This document shows, piece by piece, positions 1-6,540 of a DNA stretch of 8,247 bases; positions within the stretch are counted from its first letter, which is position 1, and every line of letters begins with the position of its first letter. Source of the stretch: Nitrospirota bacterium (lineage in GTDB: Bacteria > Nitrospirota > Nitrospiria > SBBL01 > Manganitrophaceae); NCBI GenBank assembly GCA_023248505.1, contig JAHFEM010000061.1:1-8247 (forward strand), written 5' to 3'. The notes beneath the pieces were generated by a model. The model worked only from the letters and a program-made list of their open reading frames with translations. It did not search any database and had not been told where the DNA came from. A program made the translations under genes and the position numbers.

Positions 1-318
1 ATGAGACATGAGACGGTCGAGGCGGAAAACGGCAGGGCGGCGTTGACCCAGTTGGAGGCGCATCCTGAAATCGCGCTGATCCTGCTGGATTGGAATATGC
101 CTGAAATGGATGGAATGGAGTTGCTCGACTCCCTCCGTGCGAAAGGGGGATCGATCCGAAAGCCGCTGATCATCGTTGTTTCGACTGAGTCGGAGCTGGA
201 GAAGATTCTGCAAGCGGTTCAGAAAGGGGCCGACGAGTACATCATGAAACCATTTACAAAAGAGATTCTCCAGGAAAAATTGGCGATCTTGGGGATTGAG
301 AGTGACGAAAGTGTATGA
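1..318 (+). CDS. CheY-like single-domain response regulator, 5' partial
   Basis: This is the C-terminal three quarters of a receiver domain. The visible 105 residues begin at about the second helix, at HETVEAENG. The phospho-acceptor Asp is residue 30 in DWNMPEMDG, the Thr87-equivalent is Ser61 in VVSTES, and the conserved Lys is Lys83 in YIMKPFT. The N-terminal strand with its acidic Asp-Asp pair is missing. Compared with CheY, about 20-30 residues lie before base 1, so the ATG at base 1 is an internal Met and the gene is cut by the window edge, not truncated in nature. No output domain follows, and the protein ends about 20 residues after the KPF motif. It overlaps the start of cheB, so the two are probably translationally coupled. 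It resembles the full CheY further down (DWNMP and KPFT motifs shared) and may be a second CheY or a phosphate sink. Which it is cannot be read from the sequence. Confidence 0.9.
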   Translation: MRHETVEAENGRAALTQLEAHPEIALILLDWNMPEMDGMELLDSLRAKGGSIRKPLIIVVSTESELEKILQAVQKGADEYIMKPFTKEILQEKLAILGIESDESV

Positions 319-1396
319 GCCGATTCGGGTCATGATTGTGGATGATTCGTCCGTGGTGAGGCGCGCGGTCACCGATGCGCTGTCGACCGACGCCGGTATC
401 TCGGTGGTCGGGACGGCTTCCAACGGGAAGATCGCCCTTCAGCGGATTGCCCAGTGGAATCCGGAGGTGCTCATCCTCGATCTGGAGATGCCGGAGTCGG
501 ATGGGTTCGAGCTCCTCCGCGCCCTCCGATCCGATTTTCCGAGAATCCGGACCATCATGTTCAGCAGCGACACGCAACGGGGAGCCGGCCAAACGATTGA
601 AGCGCTCTCTCTGGGGGCGAGCGATTATGTCGCCAAACCGACCGGGACCCACCCGGGAGGATATGCGGAGGCGGTCAAGCAGGTTGCCGCCGAGCTGGTC
701 CCGAAGGTCAAGCAGTTCCGCCCTCCTGCGGCCGGCGCGAAGGTTCTCCAAAAAGAGGGGAAACCGATTGAGGAGTTGACGTTTGAGCGGGCCCTCCGAA
801 TGGTTCATCAGTCGTTCGGCATAGTCGCCATCGGTATCTCCACCGGCGGTCCGGCGGCGCTGTCGAAGCTGATTCCGGAATTGTCCAAGAATTTTCCGGT
901 TCCCATTGTCATTGTTCAGCACATGCCGCCGGTCTTCACCCGCATGTTGGCGGAGCGGCTCAACCAAGGCGGAGCGGTTCGGGTCGTCGAAGGAACCGAC
1001 GGAATGGCGCTGGAGCCCGGAGTGGCCTACATTGCGCCCGGGAATTATCACATGGTCGTGCGGCAAAGGGAAGGAAAGACGGTTCTGGCGATGAATCAGG
1101 AGCCTCCGGTCAATTATTGCCGCCCTTCCGTGGATGTCTTGTTCCGATCGGTGGCGGAAACTTATGGCGCCGAAGCGCTCGGGATCATCATGACCGGAAT
1201 GGGGCAAGACGGCTTAAACGGTGTTCGGGCGATGAAGGCCAAGGGGGCGATCATTTTTGCGCAGGACCAAGCGAGCAGCGTGGTGTGGGGGATGCCTTCA
1301 TTTGTCGTGCGGGAGGGTCTGGCCGATTGTGTCCTTCCCCTCGATCAGATGCACGCGGCCATCGAGGGATGCGTCCAAAAGGGGGTTCGACGCTGA
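302..1396 (+). CDS. cheB: CheB: chemoreceptor glutamate methylesterase/deamidase
   Basis: CheB removes methyl groups from receptor glutamates and deamidates receptor glutamines, giving adaptation. It acts at the inner face of the membrane receptor array. With the GTG start at 302 (364 residues), an N-terminal receiver has the acidic pair Asp14-Asp15, phospho-acceptor Asp60 and Lys112 (VAKP). A linker at about 125-170 leads to the methylesterase domain. Its catalytic triad is visible: Ser180 in GISTGGP, His207 in VQHMP and Asp303 in MTGMGQDG. The length is usual for the family. The start is uncertain. In-frame options are TTG 296, GTG 302, GTG 311 and ATG 332. GTG 302 has a GGGG stretch seven bases upstream and leaves a normal short lead before the first strand; ATG 332 would cut into that strand. 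The gene overlaps the upstream receiver by up to 17 bases and its stop shares one base with the cheR ATG. Confidence 0.96.
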   Translation: MTKVYEPIRVMIVDDSSVVRRAVTDALSTDAGISVVGTASNGKIALQRIAQWNPEVLILDLEMPESDGFELLRALRSDFPRIRTIMFSSDTQRGAGQTIEALSLGASDYVAKPTGTHPGGYAEAVKQVAAELVPKVKQFRPPAAGAKVLQKEGKPIEELTFERALRMVHQSFGIVAIGISTGGPAALSKLIPELSKNFPVPIVIVQHMPPVFTRMLAERLNQGGAVRVVEGTDGMALEPGVAYIAPGNYHMVVRQREGKTVLAMNQEPPVNYCRPSVDVLFRSVAETYGAEALGIIMTGMGQDGLNGVRAMKAKGAIIFAQDQASSVVWGMPSFVVREGLADCVLPLDQMHAAIEGCVQKGVRR

Positions 1397-2295
1397 TGGT
1401 ATCGAAGGAGTCGCTCACCTTTTTCTTCGCCTTCCTGCAAAAGGAGAGCGGTTTGGTGTTGGACAGTTCGAAAACCTACCTGATCGAGGCGCGACTGGAG
1501 CCGGTCGCTCTGGAAGCCGGTTTGGCTTCGATCGATGCGCTCTGTCATCAATTGAGGCTGAACCCGACGAGCCCATTGGGCCGGAAGGTCGTGGACGCCA
1601 TGGCGACGAATGAAACGTCGTTCTTCCGGGACAGGGTCCCCTTTGAGACAGTTCGAAAGGTGGTCTTTCCGGAGTTGCTCAAAACAAATCAGAAGGCGAA
1701 GAAGGTTCGAATTTGGAGCGCCGCATGCGCGACCGGACAGGAACCCTATTCGCTGGCCATGCTTCTGAGCGACACGGGAGTGATTCCGGCCGGATGGGAT
1801 GTCGAGATTTTGGCGACCGATCTGGTGGAGCGCGTCTTGGAGAAGGCGCGCAGCGGCAACTACTCTCATTATGAAATTCAACGGGGTCTTCCCACCCAAT
1901 ACATGACCCGTTTTTTTGATCAGGTCGGCTCTGAATGGCAGATTAAGCCGGAGGTGAAAAAATGGGTGCAGTTCCGGCGGCTGAATCTTCTCTCCGACTT
2001 TGCTTCTCTGGGATTATTCGATATTATTTTTTGCCGGAATATTCTCATTTATTTTGATGCCGCTTCAAAGAAGAAAGTCCTCGATCGGATGGCGGCCAGC
2101 CTTGCCCCGAACGGCGCGCTCTTCCTCGGAGGAGGAGAAACCCCTCTTGGCATTTCCGAACGATTGATCAGGGTGGAGGTGGACCGGGGGGTTTATTACA
2201 AACGAAACGAGGCAACTCTCTCCACTTCCCCTCCAATACAGCCCCAAGGATTGGAACGGGGGGGGAATTCCGTCCAGAAAGGCCAGTTGCAATAG
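1396..2295 (+). CDS. cheR: CheR: chemoreceptor glutamate methyltransferase
   Basis: CheR transfers methyl groups from S-adenosylmethionine to receptor glutamates, opposing CheB. The 299 residues show the small N-terminal helical domain (about 1-70, with KTYLIEARL), the ATNETSFFRD motif at 70-79, the SAM-binding segment WSAACATGQEPYS at 107-119, the acidic Asp142 in LATDL, the RGLP motif at 163-166 and the FCRNILIYF signature at 212-220. The ATG at 1396 is chosen because it overlaps the cheB stop by one base (TGATG), has AAAAGGGGG upstream at 1377-1385, and gives the expected N-terminus. The last 25 or so residues are a Ser/Pro/Gly/Gln-rich tail beyond the conserved fold. A run of eight G at 2258-2265 lies in this tail, so the exact C-terminus is sensitive to a sequencing indel. 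No VWYR-type tether or TPR extension is seen. Confidence 0.96.
   Translation: MVSKESLTFFFAFLQKESGLVLDSSKTYLIEARLEPVALEAGLASIDALCHQLRLNPTSPLGRKVVDAMATNETSFFRDRVPFETVRKVVFPELLKTNQKAKKVRIWSAACATGQEPYSLAMLLSDTGVIPAGWDVEILATDLVERVLEKARSGNYSHYEIQRGLPTQYMTRFFDQVGSEWQIKPEVKKWVQFRRLNLLSDFASLGLFDIIFCRNILIYFDAASKKKVLDRMAASLAPNGALFLGGGETPLGISERLIRVEVDRGVYYKRNEATLSTSPPIQPQGLERGGNSVQKGQLQ
2258..2265 (+). repeat. G8 homopolymer near the 3' end of cheR
   Basis: Eight consecutive G, the longest homopolymer noticed in the window, lie 30 bases before the cheR stop. Losing one G would open the frame through the 31-base gap and into cheY without a stop codon. See the finding on this tract. Confidence 0.9.
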
Positions 2296-2326
2296 AGGGT
2301 GTGAATGTGAAGATAGGGAGCGCGAG

Positions 2327-2710
2327 ATGCATGACATAAACATGAAGATTCTGGTTGTCGATGATATGTCCTCGATGAGGAGGATCATCATCAATACGTT
2401 GAAGCAGTTAGGCTATCCGAATGTAGATGAAGCGGACGACGGCGATAAGGCATTGGAGAAGGTCCGGCATGAGCCGTTTGACCTTGTGATCAGCGATTGG
2501 AATATGCCCAAGATGAACGGTCTCGATCTCCTCAAGGCCATTCGGCAAGATCCGAAATTATCAACTTTGCCTGTTTTGATGGTGACCACCGAGGCTGAAA
2601 TGGATCACATCCTTGAGGCGATCCGGTCCGGCGTGAACAGCTACATCCTGAAGCCGTTCACGGCCGAGACGATGAAAGAGAAGATCGACAAGGCATTCAA
2701 ACACGCGTGA
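2327..2710 (+). CDS. cheY: CheY: chemotaxis response regulator
   Basis: This is a complete 127-residue receiver that, when phosphorylated by CheA, binds the flagellar switch protein FliM and alters motor rotation. Its residues fall on the E. coli CheY numbering: Asp12-Asp13 acidic pair, phospho-acceptor Asp57 in SDWNMPKMNG, Thr87 in MVTTEA, Tyr106 in NSYILKPF and Lys109. Keeping Tyr106 suits a motor-binding CheY. The ATG at 2327 is preferred because AGGGAG at 2315-2320 sits six bases upstream; an internal ATG at 2342 would begin directly at KILVVDD. It lies 31 bases after cheR and 81 bases before cheZ. That cheZ is the next gene supports this as the motor CheY, rather than the partial receiver at the left edge. 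Confidence 0.97.
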   Translation: MHDINMKILVVDDMSSMRRIIINTLKQLGYPNVDEADDGDKALEKVRHEPFDLVISDWNMPKMNGLDLLKAIRQDPKLSTLPVLMVTTEAEMDHILEAIRSGVNSYILKPFTAETMKEKIDKAFKHA

Positions 2711-2734
2711 GCGTGGAAAATCATCCTGACGCGA

Positions 2735-2755
2735 AGGCGAGGAAGTTTCCCGCCT
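2735..2755 (+). other. Intercistronic stem-loop between cheY and cheZ
   Basis: AGGCG at 2735-2739 is complementary to CGCCT at 2751-2755. After one mismatch the pairing continues through GGA/TTC with one G-T wobble, leaving a very small loop. No T-run follows, so it is not a convincing intrinsic terminator. It could be an mRNA processing or stability element between cheY and cheZ, or chance. Confidence 0.35.
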
Positions 2756-2791
2756 AAGGTCTACTCAATTATTATGAAAGGAAACAATCGG

Positions 2792-3478
2792 ATGGATTTC
2801 CACGAACGACCATTGGAAGATGAAAATCTCCGGGGACTGATCCTGGCGGGACGAGGAATCGTCGAGGGGAACCTCAAGAAGGGGGCCGATTCCAAACTCT
2901 CCGATGAACTCGGCAGGTTGGGAAAGTACCTTCAGGCAATTTCGAAAAAACTACAGTTGGCGGGGACTGAGATCGAGACCGCTTCGAGCCAAATTCCGTG
3001 TGGGGCCGACCAACTCAACGGGGTCACCCGGTTTACGGAAGAAGAGGTCCATCGGGTGTTGGGGATCGTCGAGAAGGTCATCGAAAGTCGGGACGCGCTT
3101 GCAGCACAATGGGAAACGCTGAAGACCGATCTGCCCGGAGAGATCTTCCAGCGCCCCCGGTTGAAGCGTGAAGCCGAGGAGATCGGAGCCCGGCTTCGAA
3201 GCGAGAAGAAACTGTTGATGGACCTGTTGACGGCGCTCTCTTTCCAGGATGTCGCCGCGCAGTGGCTCAGAAAAATCTCCTCCGATATGACCGGCGTCCA
3301 GTCACGGATCCGGCGATTGAATCAATCGCTCAACGAGAAAGGGACGGAAGGGGGCTCAGGGACATTTCCGGGGGAGCGTCGGGAGAGAATGCCGTCGAAA
3401 GCGGGGACCCTTTTCTCGGATTCCCGAAAAATCGCCCAAGCGGATGTGGATAAACTTTTAAAGGAGCATGGCCTTTAA
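2792..3478 (+). CDS. cheZ: CheZ-family CheY-P phosphatase
   Basis: CheZ speeds dephosphorylation of CheY-P and so ends the motor signal. With the ATG at 2792 (228 residues) the protein is mostly helical. TRFTEEEVHRVL (about 79-90) begins the long hairpin, and LLTALSFQDVAAQ holds Asp153 and Gln157, spaced D-x3-Q like the Asp143/Gln147 catalytic pair of E. coli CheZ. A variable Gly/Glu-rich linker (about 180-205) leads to a C-terminal helix, ADVDKLLKEHGL, like the CheY-binding tail of CheZ and related in pattern to the FliM N-terminal CheY-binding peptide. ATG 2792 has AAAGGA at 2777-2782, nine bases upstream. ATG 2774, in frame and six residues longer, has only a distant TAAGG. Outside the catalytic motif and tail it looks diverged. 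It sits next to cheY, its substrate, and 18 bases before motA. Confidence 0.88.
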   Translation: MDFHERPLEDENLRGLILAGRGIVEGNLKKGADSKLSDELGRLGKYLQAISKKLQLAGTEIETASSQIPCGADQLNGVTRFTEEEVHRVLGIVEKVIESRDALAAQWETLKTDLPGEIFQRPRLKREAEEIGARLRSEKKLLMDLLTALSFQDVAAQWLRKISSDMTGVQSRIRRLNQSLNEKGTEGGSGTFPGERRERMPSKAGTLFSDSRKIAQADVDKLLKEHGL

Positions 3479-3496
3479 ACCCCGGCCGAGGCTGCG

Positions 3497-4267
3497 ATGG
3501 ATATTTTAACGATATTGGGAGTCATCCTCGGATTGGCCGCGCTGATCGGGGGGCAGCACCTCGAAGGGGGCCATGTCCAGTCGGTCATGCAGCTGACCGC
3601 CGCCATTATCGTGCTGGGGGGAACGCTGGGGGCGGTCATGGTCCAATATTCGCTCCCCAAATTCATAGAGGGGATCAAACTCGGGCTGGGGACGATCAAA
3701 GCGCAGCCCGACCATTCCCTCGGCTTCATCCGGCAGCTGGTCGACTACGCGAACATCGTGCGCAAGCAGGGGATTCTGGCGCTGGAGCCGAAAATGAAGG
3801 AGGTCAAGGACCCGTTCTTCAAGAAAGGACTTCAGCTGTTGATGGATGGAACGGAACCGAGATTGCTTCGGGAGATTTTGGAGGTGGACCTTGCATTCTC
3901 GGAAGAACACCATACGATGGCGGCCAAGGTTTTTGAGGCCGCCGGCGGGTACTGTCCTACCTTCGGAATCATCGGGGCCGTCATGGGGCTGATCCACGTG
4001 ATGGAGAATCTGGCCGATCCGAGCAAGCTCGGGAGCGGGATCGCCACCGCCTTTGTCGCGACCATGTACGGGGTCCTATCCGCCAACCTCATTTTCCTGC
4101 CGATCGCTTCAAAGCTGAAGATGCGGGGCCAGATGGAAGGAATCGTGCGCCAACTGATCATCGAAGGGCTGATGTCGATCGCCGGCGGGGAAAACCCCCG
4201 GCTGATCCAAGAGAAGCTGGAAGGATTCCTTGCCGAGGAGCAGAAGAAGAAAATCAAGAAGGGATAG
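3497..4267 (+). CDS. motA: MotA-type flagellar stator protein (MotC/PomA-like)
   Basis: This inner-membrane stator subunit surrounds MotB and, driven by ion flow, pushes the rotor through FliG. At 256 residues it has the PomA/MotC length, shorter than E. coli MotA. Hydrophobic segments lie at about 2-18 and 33-50, then a cytoplasmic region (about 55-150), then segments at about 152-172 and 180-203. In the cytoplasmic part, Arg89-Lys90 and Glu97 (VRKQGILALEP) match the charged residues that contact FliG. Pro154 (GYCPTFG) and Pro202 (FLPIAS) match the two functional prolines of MotA. Ala161 stands where sodium-type PomA has Thr158, which points to proton coupling (inference). GAGG at 3488-3491 lies five bases before the ATG. 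motB starts five bases after the stop. The che-mot order recalls the Pseudomonas cluster with motC and motD. Confidence 0.95.
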   Translation: MDILTILGVILGLAALIGGQHLEGGHVQSVMQLTAAIIVLGGTLGAVMVQYSLPKFIEGIKLGLGTIKAQPDHSLGFIRQLVDYANIVRKQGILALEPKMKEVKDPFFKKGLQLLMDGTEPRLLREILEVDLAFSEEHHTMAAKVFEAAGGYCPTFGIIGAVMGLIHVMENLADPSKLGSGIATAFVATMYGVLSANLIFLPIASKLKMRGQMEGIVRQLIIEGLMSIAGGENPRLIQEKLEGFLAEEQKKKIKKG

Positions 4268-4272
4268 CGGAG

Positions 4273-5013
4273 ATGAAAAAGAAAAAACATGAAGAGCATG
4301 AGAATATGGAGCGCTGGCTCGTCTCCTATGCCGATTTCATTACCCTCCTGTTCGCTTTCTTCGTGGTGATGTACTCCACCTCTTCGGTGAACGAGGGAAA
4401 GCTGCGCGCAGTCGCCGATTCGATCAATTCGGCCTTCCATCCCATCATTGCCCTCTCTTCCTCGAATATTCGAATCACCAATCAGTCAACGGGCCCCACG
4501 ATGTTCGATACCGGCCTCCATCTTTTCCAGAAACTGCAGGACGAGATCAATACGGTGAATAATTCAGGGGGGGTCAAGGTAGTTCGGGACAAGCGGGGCG
4601 TGGTTATCCGGATCAGCGAGGGGCTTGCGTTTGAAACGGGACAGGCGGAGATCCTCCCCGAATTTGCGCTCGCACTCGATCGCATCGCTGAATTGATCGT
4701 AGACGCTCCGAACGCAATCCAGGTAGAAGGGCACACGGACAATATTCCGATCAAAACCCCGCTTTACGCTTCGAATTGGGAGCTCTCCACCTCTCGGGCG
4801 GCGCAGATCGTCCGTTACTTCGTCACGCGCCGCGCGATGAGTCCGGATCGATTCTCGATTGCCGGGTACGCCGAGTTTCGCCCGATCGCCGCCAACGATA
4901 CGTTGGAGGGGCGGGCGAAGAATCGCCGGGTTGAGATTGTCCTCCTGAATAAGGTGGAAGAAGAGGTTGAGCCGATTGTTCTTATTTCGCCGCCCTCCCG
5001 TTCGACGCCATGA
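4273..5013 (+). CDS. motB: MotB-type flagellar stator protein (MotD-like)
   Basis: MotB anchors the stator to peptidoglycan and carries the ion-binding Asp. The 246 residues begin with a short Lys/Glu/His-rich cytoplasmic tail. One membrane segment follows (about 16-35), containing Asp21 in SYADFITLLFAFF, the essential ion-binding residue. Next is a plug-like segment (about 36-60) and a periplasmic OmpA-like peptidoglycan-binding domain (about 105-225) with EGHTDN (152-157), LSTSRA (171-176, Arg175) and KNRRVEI (216-222). The YADF context resembles proton-type MotB rather than the PomB/MotS type. RWLVSYADFITLLFAFFVVMYS is close in style to Pseudomonas MotD, so motD is a fair alternative name. 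GGAG directly abuts the ATG, with a better placed GAAGGGA further up inside the motA end. It is clearly paired with motA. Confidence 0.95.
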   Translation: MKKKKHEEHENMERWLVSYADFITLLFAFFVVMYSTSSVNEGKLRAVADSINSAFHPIIALSSSNIRITNQSTGPTMFDTGLHLFQKLQDEINTVNNSGGVKVVRDKRGVVIRISEGLAFETGQAEILPEFALALDRIAELIVDAPNAIQVEGHTDNIPIKTPLYASNWELSTSRAAQIVRYFVTRRAMSPDRFSIAGYAEFRPIAANDTLEGRAKNRRVEIVLLNKVEEEVEPIVLISPPSRSTP

Positions 5014-5110
5014 CGGCATCGGGCGTCCGCATCAAGCACCCACGGCTGGAATCGATTGACAAGACAACCTGCATGCATTCGCTGGAGATCCGGCGCCGAA
5101 AGGGAGCTTT

Positions 5111-6346
5111 ATGCGTGGCGAAGAGATTTTCTTAGGACGCCAACCCATCCTGAATAAGAATGAGGAGATTGTCGCTTATGAGCTCCTCTTCCGTTCGGGA
5201 AACATCAATACGGCGGAGATCACCGATGTTCTCCAAGCGTCGGCCAGCGTGATCGCTGACGCACTGACGCAATTCGGCATCGAGATGATCTTGGGGCGGG
5301 GAAAAGGGTTTATAAATGTAAACGAAGAAATGTTCCTCAGCGATGCGATCGAGCTGCTCCCGAAAGAAAAAGTGGTCCTGGAAATCCTCGAGACAGTGAA
5401 GATCAGCCCTCCCGTGATCCAGAGGAGCAGGGAGCTCAAAAAGAAGGGGTTCAGCCTGGCCCTGGACGACTTCAGCTACGATGACTCGTATCTCCCCCTG
5501 TTTGATATCGTCGATATTATCAAAATCGATGTGAAGGAGTTCACGGGAGAGAAATTAAAAAAGGCGGTGCGACAGATCAAAAAATGGCCGATCCAATTGT
5601 TGGCTGAAAGAGTGGAGCGGCAAGAGGAGTATCAAACGTGTCGGCAATTGGGATTTGATCTCTTCCAGGGATATTACTTCGCGCGCCCCTCGATTCTGTC
5701 GCGCAAGCGGATGGACCCCGCCATGGTTTCGCTTATGAAACTGCTCGAAAAAGTGATGAAGGATGCCGATACAAAGGAGATCGAGCAGATATTCAAAGAA
5801 GCGCCCGTCCTCAGCTATAACCTGCTCCGTCTGGTCAACTCGGTGGCGGTTGGAACACGGCAGAAAATCAATGCCATCTCTCATGCGATCACCCTGTTGG
5901 GCCGGCAACAGCTCAAGCGGTGGGTCCAGCTCCTTCTCTTTTCCCAAGGAAGTAAAGGCGGGATGAACAGTCCCCTCATGCAAACGGCGGCGATGCGAGG
6001 CCGGTCGATGGAATGCCTCGTTCAGTCGCGCCCGGACCGATATCCAGAAAGGGGTTATGCCGATCTGGCATTCATGACGGGAATCCTCTCGCTCATCGAT
6101 GTCCTGCTCGGGATGCCGATGCAGGAGGTGGTCGATCAGTTGAATATGCTGGATGATGTCCGCCAAGCCTTGCTGGCACGCGAGGGGTCGCTGGGGTCCC
6201 TTCTCTCCTTGACTGAGCGGCAAGAGCAGGCGGATTTTAAGGGGATGGAGGTTTACCTGAGACAATCCGGGCTGACGCTCGGCGATCTCTTGAGCGCTCA
6301 GCGTGAAGCGATCTCCTGGATGAGTCGACTCGGCACCGCCTTATGA
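5111..6346 (+). CDS. EAL-HDOD two-domain signalling protein (YuxH/CdgJ-like)
   Basis: The 411 residues join a compact EAL domain (about 1-195) to an HDOD domain (about 200-395). EAL domains hydrolyse or bind cyclic-di-GMP; HDOD is a non-catalytic HD-fold module common in signalling proteins. The signature EAL is ELL at 24-26 (YELLFR). Likely equivalents of the catalytic set are present: Glu24, Asn71, Glu91, Asp119-Asp120 (LALDDFS), Lys138 (IKID), Glu166 (AERVE) and Gln186 (FQGYYF). The G after DDF is replaced by Ser, and the domain is shorter than the usual 240 residues. HDOD is seen in EAPVLSYNLLRLVNS (230-244) and ISHAITLLGRQQLKRW (256-271). No membrane segment is visible. AGGGAG at 5101-5106 is four bases before the ATG. 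In Vibrio the related CdgJ affects motility, which fits this position, but whether this protein is a phosphodiesterase, a c-di-GMP receptor or neither is open. Confidence 0.9.
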   Translation: MRGEEIFLGRQPILNKNEEIVAYELLFRSGNINTAEITDVLQASASVIADALTQFGIEMILGRGKGFINVNEEMFLSDAIELLPKEKVVLEILETVKISPPVIQRSRELKKKGFSLALDDFSYDDSYLPLFDIVDIIKIDVKEFTGEKLKKAVRQIKKWPIQLLAERVERQEEYQTCRQLGFDLFQGYYFARPSILSRKRMDPAMVSLMKLLEKVMKDADTKEIEQIFKEAPVLSYNLLRLVNSVAVGTRQKINAISHAITLLGRQQLKRWVQLLLFSQGSKGGMNSPLMQTAAMRGRSMECLVQSRPDRYPERGYADLAFMTGILSLIDVLLGMPMQEVVDQLNMLDDVRQALLAREGSLGSLLSLTERQEQADFKGMEVYLRQSGLTLGDLLSAQREAISWMSRLGTAL

Positions 6347-6368
6347 CGCACCTTCCTTCGAGAACGAT

Positions 6369-6382
6369 GTCAGCTTTTTGAC
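6369..6382. promoter_or_regulatory. GTCA-N6-TGAC inverted repeat, FleQ-box-like
   Basis: GTCA (6369-6372) and TGAC (6379-6382) form a perfect inverted repeat with a six-base spacer. This is the same arm sequence and spacing as the FleQ box known from Pseudomonas (GTCA-N6-TGAC, with an A/T-rich centre). Here the centre is GCTTTT. The TGAC arm also takes part in an overlapping TTGAC-N8-GTCAA repeat (6378-6395). It lies about 160 bases upstream of the sigma-54 promoter, within enhancer range. A role is inferred from this match only. Confidence 0.4.
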
Positions 6383-6441
6383 GCGAACCTGTCAATCCTT
6401 TCGCAACCGACCTCCAACGGATTTTGAATCTTAAACCTCCC

Positions 6442-6511
6442 TCGGCAAAAGAGGAAAATTCTGCCGACCTTCATCGGCAAAAAAGCGTCGTTTGGACGCT
6501 CGCTCGGCAAA
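6442..6511 (+). repeat. Three TCGGCAAA direct repeats upstream of the sigma-54 promoter
   Basis: TCGGCAAA occurs at 6442-6449, 6474-6481 and 6504-6511, with start-to-start spacing of 32 and 30 bases, close to three helical turns. An inverted half-site TGCCGA at 6462-6467 forms a palindrome with the middle copy (TGCCGA-N6-TCGGCA, 6462-6479). The copies lie about 125, 93 and 63 bases before the expected transcript start, where enhancer sites for sigma-54 activators normally lie. They are therefore proposed as upstream activating sites for an NtrC-family flagellar regulator. The binding protein is not known from this window. Confidence 0.65.
6484..6500. repeat. Perfect inverted repeat AGCGTC-N5-GACGCT
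   Basis: Two perfect 6-base arms (6484-6489 and 6495-6500) flank the spacer GTTTG, between the second and third TCGGCAAA copies. No T-run follows, so it is not a good terminator for the upstream gene. It may be an operator for a dimeric regulator or part of the enhancer region. Confidence 0.45.
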
Positions 6512-6540
6512 TGTATCCCTCTCAGATCCGTTCCCGGACC

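Noticed and set aside
254..1207. Long minus-strand open frame opposite cheB
   Set aside because: It is Arg/His-rich with no recognisable domain and lies antisense to a clear CheB with its catalytic triad; it is a by-product of GC-rich codon use. The same applies to long minus-strand frames opposite motA, the EAL-HDOD gene, flgF and flgG.
1117..1395. Upstream extension of cheR into the cheB coding region
   Set aside because: The 93 added residues show no CheR homology and are an off-frame reading of cheB; ATG 1396 gives the standard CheR N-terminus.
5056..5061. TTGACA resembling a sigma-70 -35 box upstream of the EAL-HDOD gene
   Set aside because: No acceptable -10 hexamer lies 16-18 bases downstream (tcgctg region), so a promoter cannot be supported.
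5014..5110. Possible small gene between motB and the EAL-HDOD gene
   Set aside because: No start with a ribosome binding site and a meaningful open frame was seen; only the ribosome binding site for the next gene is supported.
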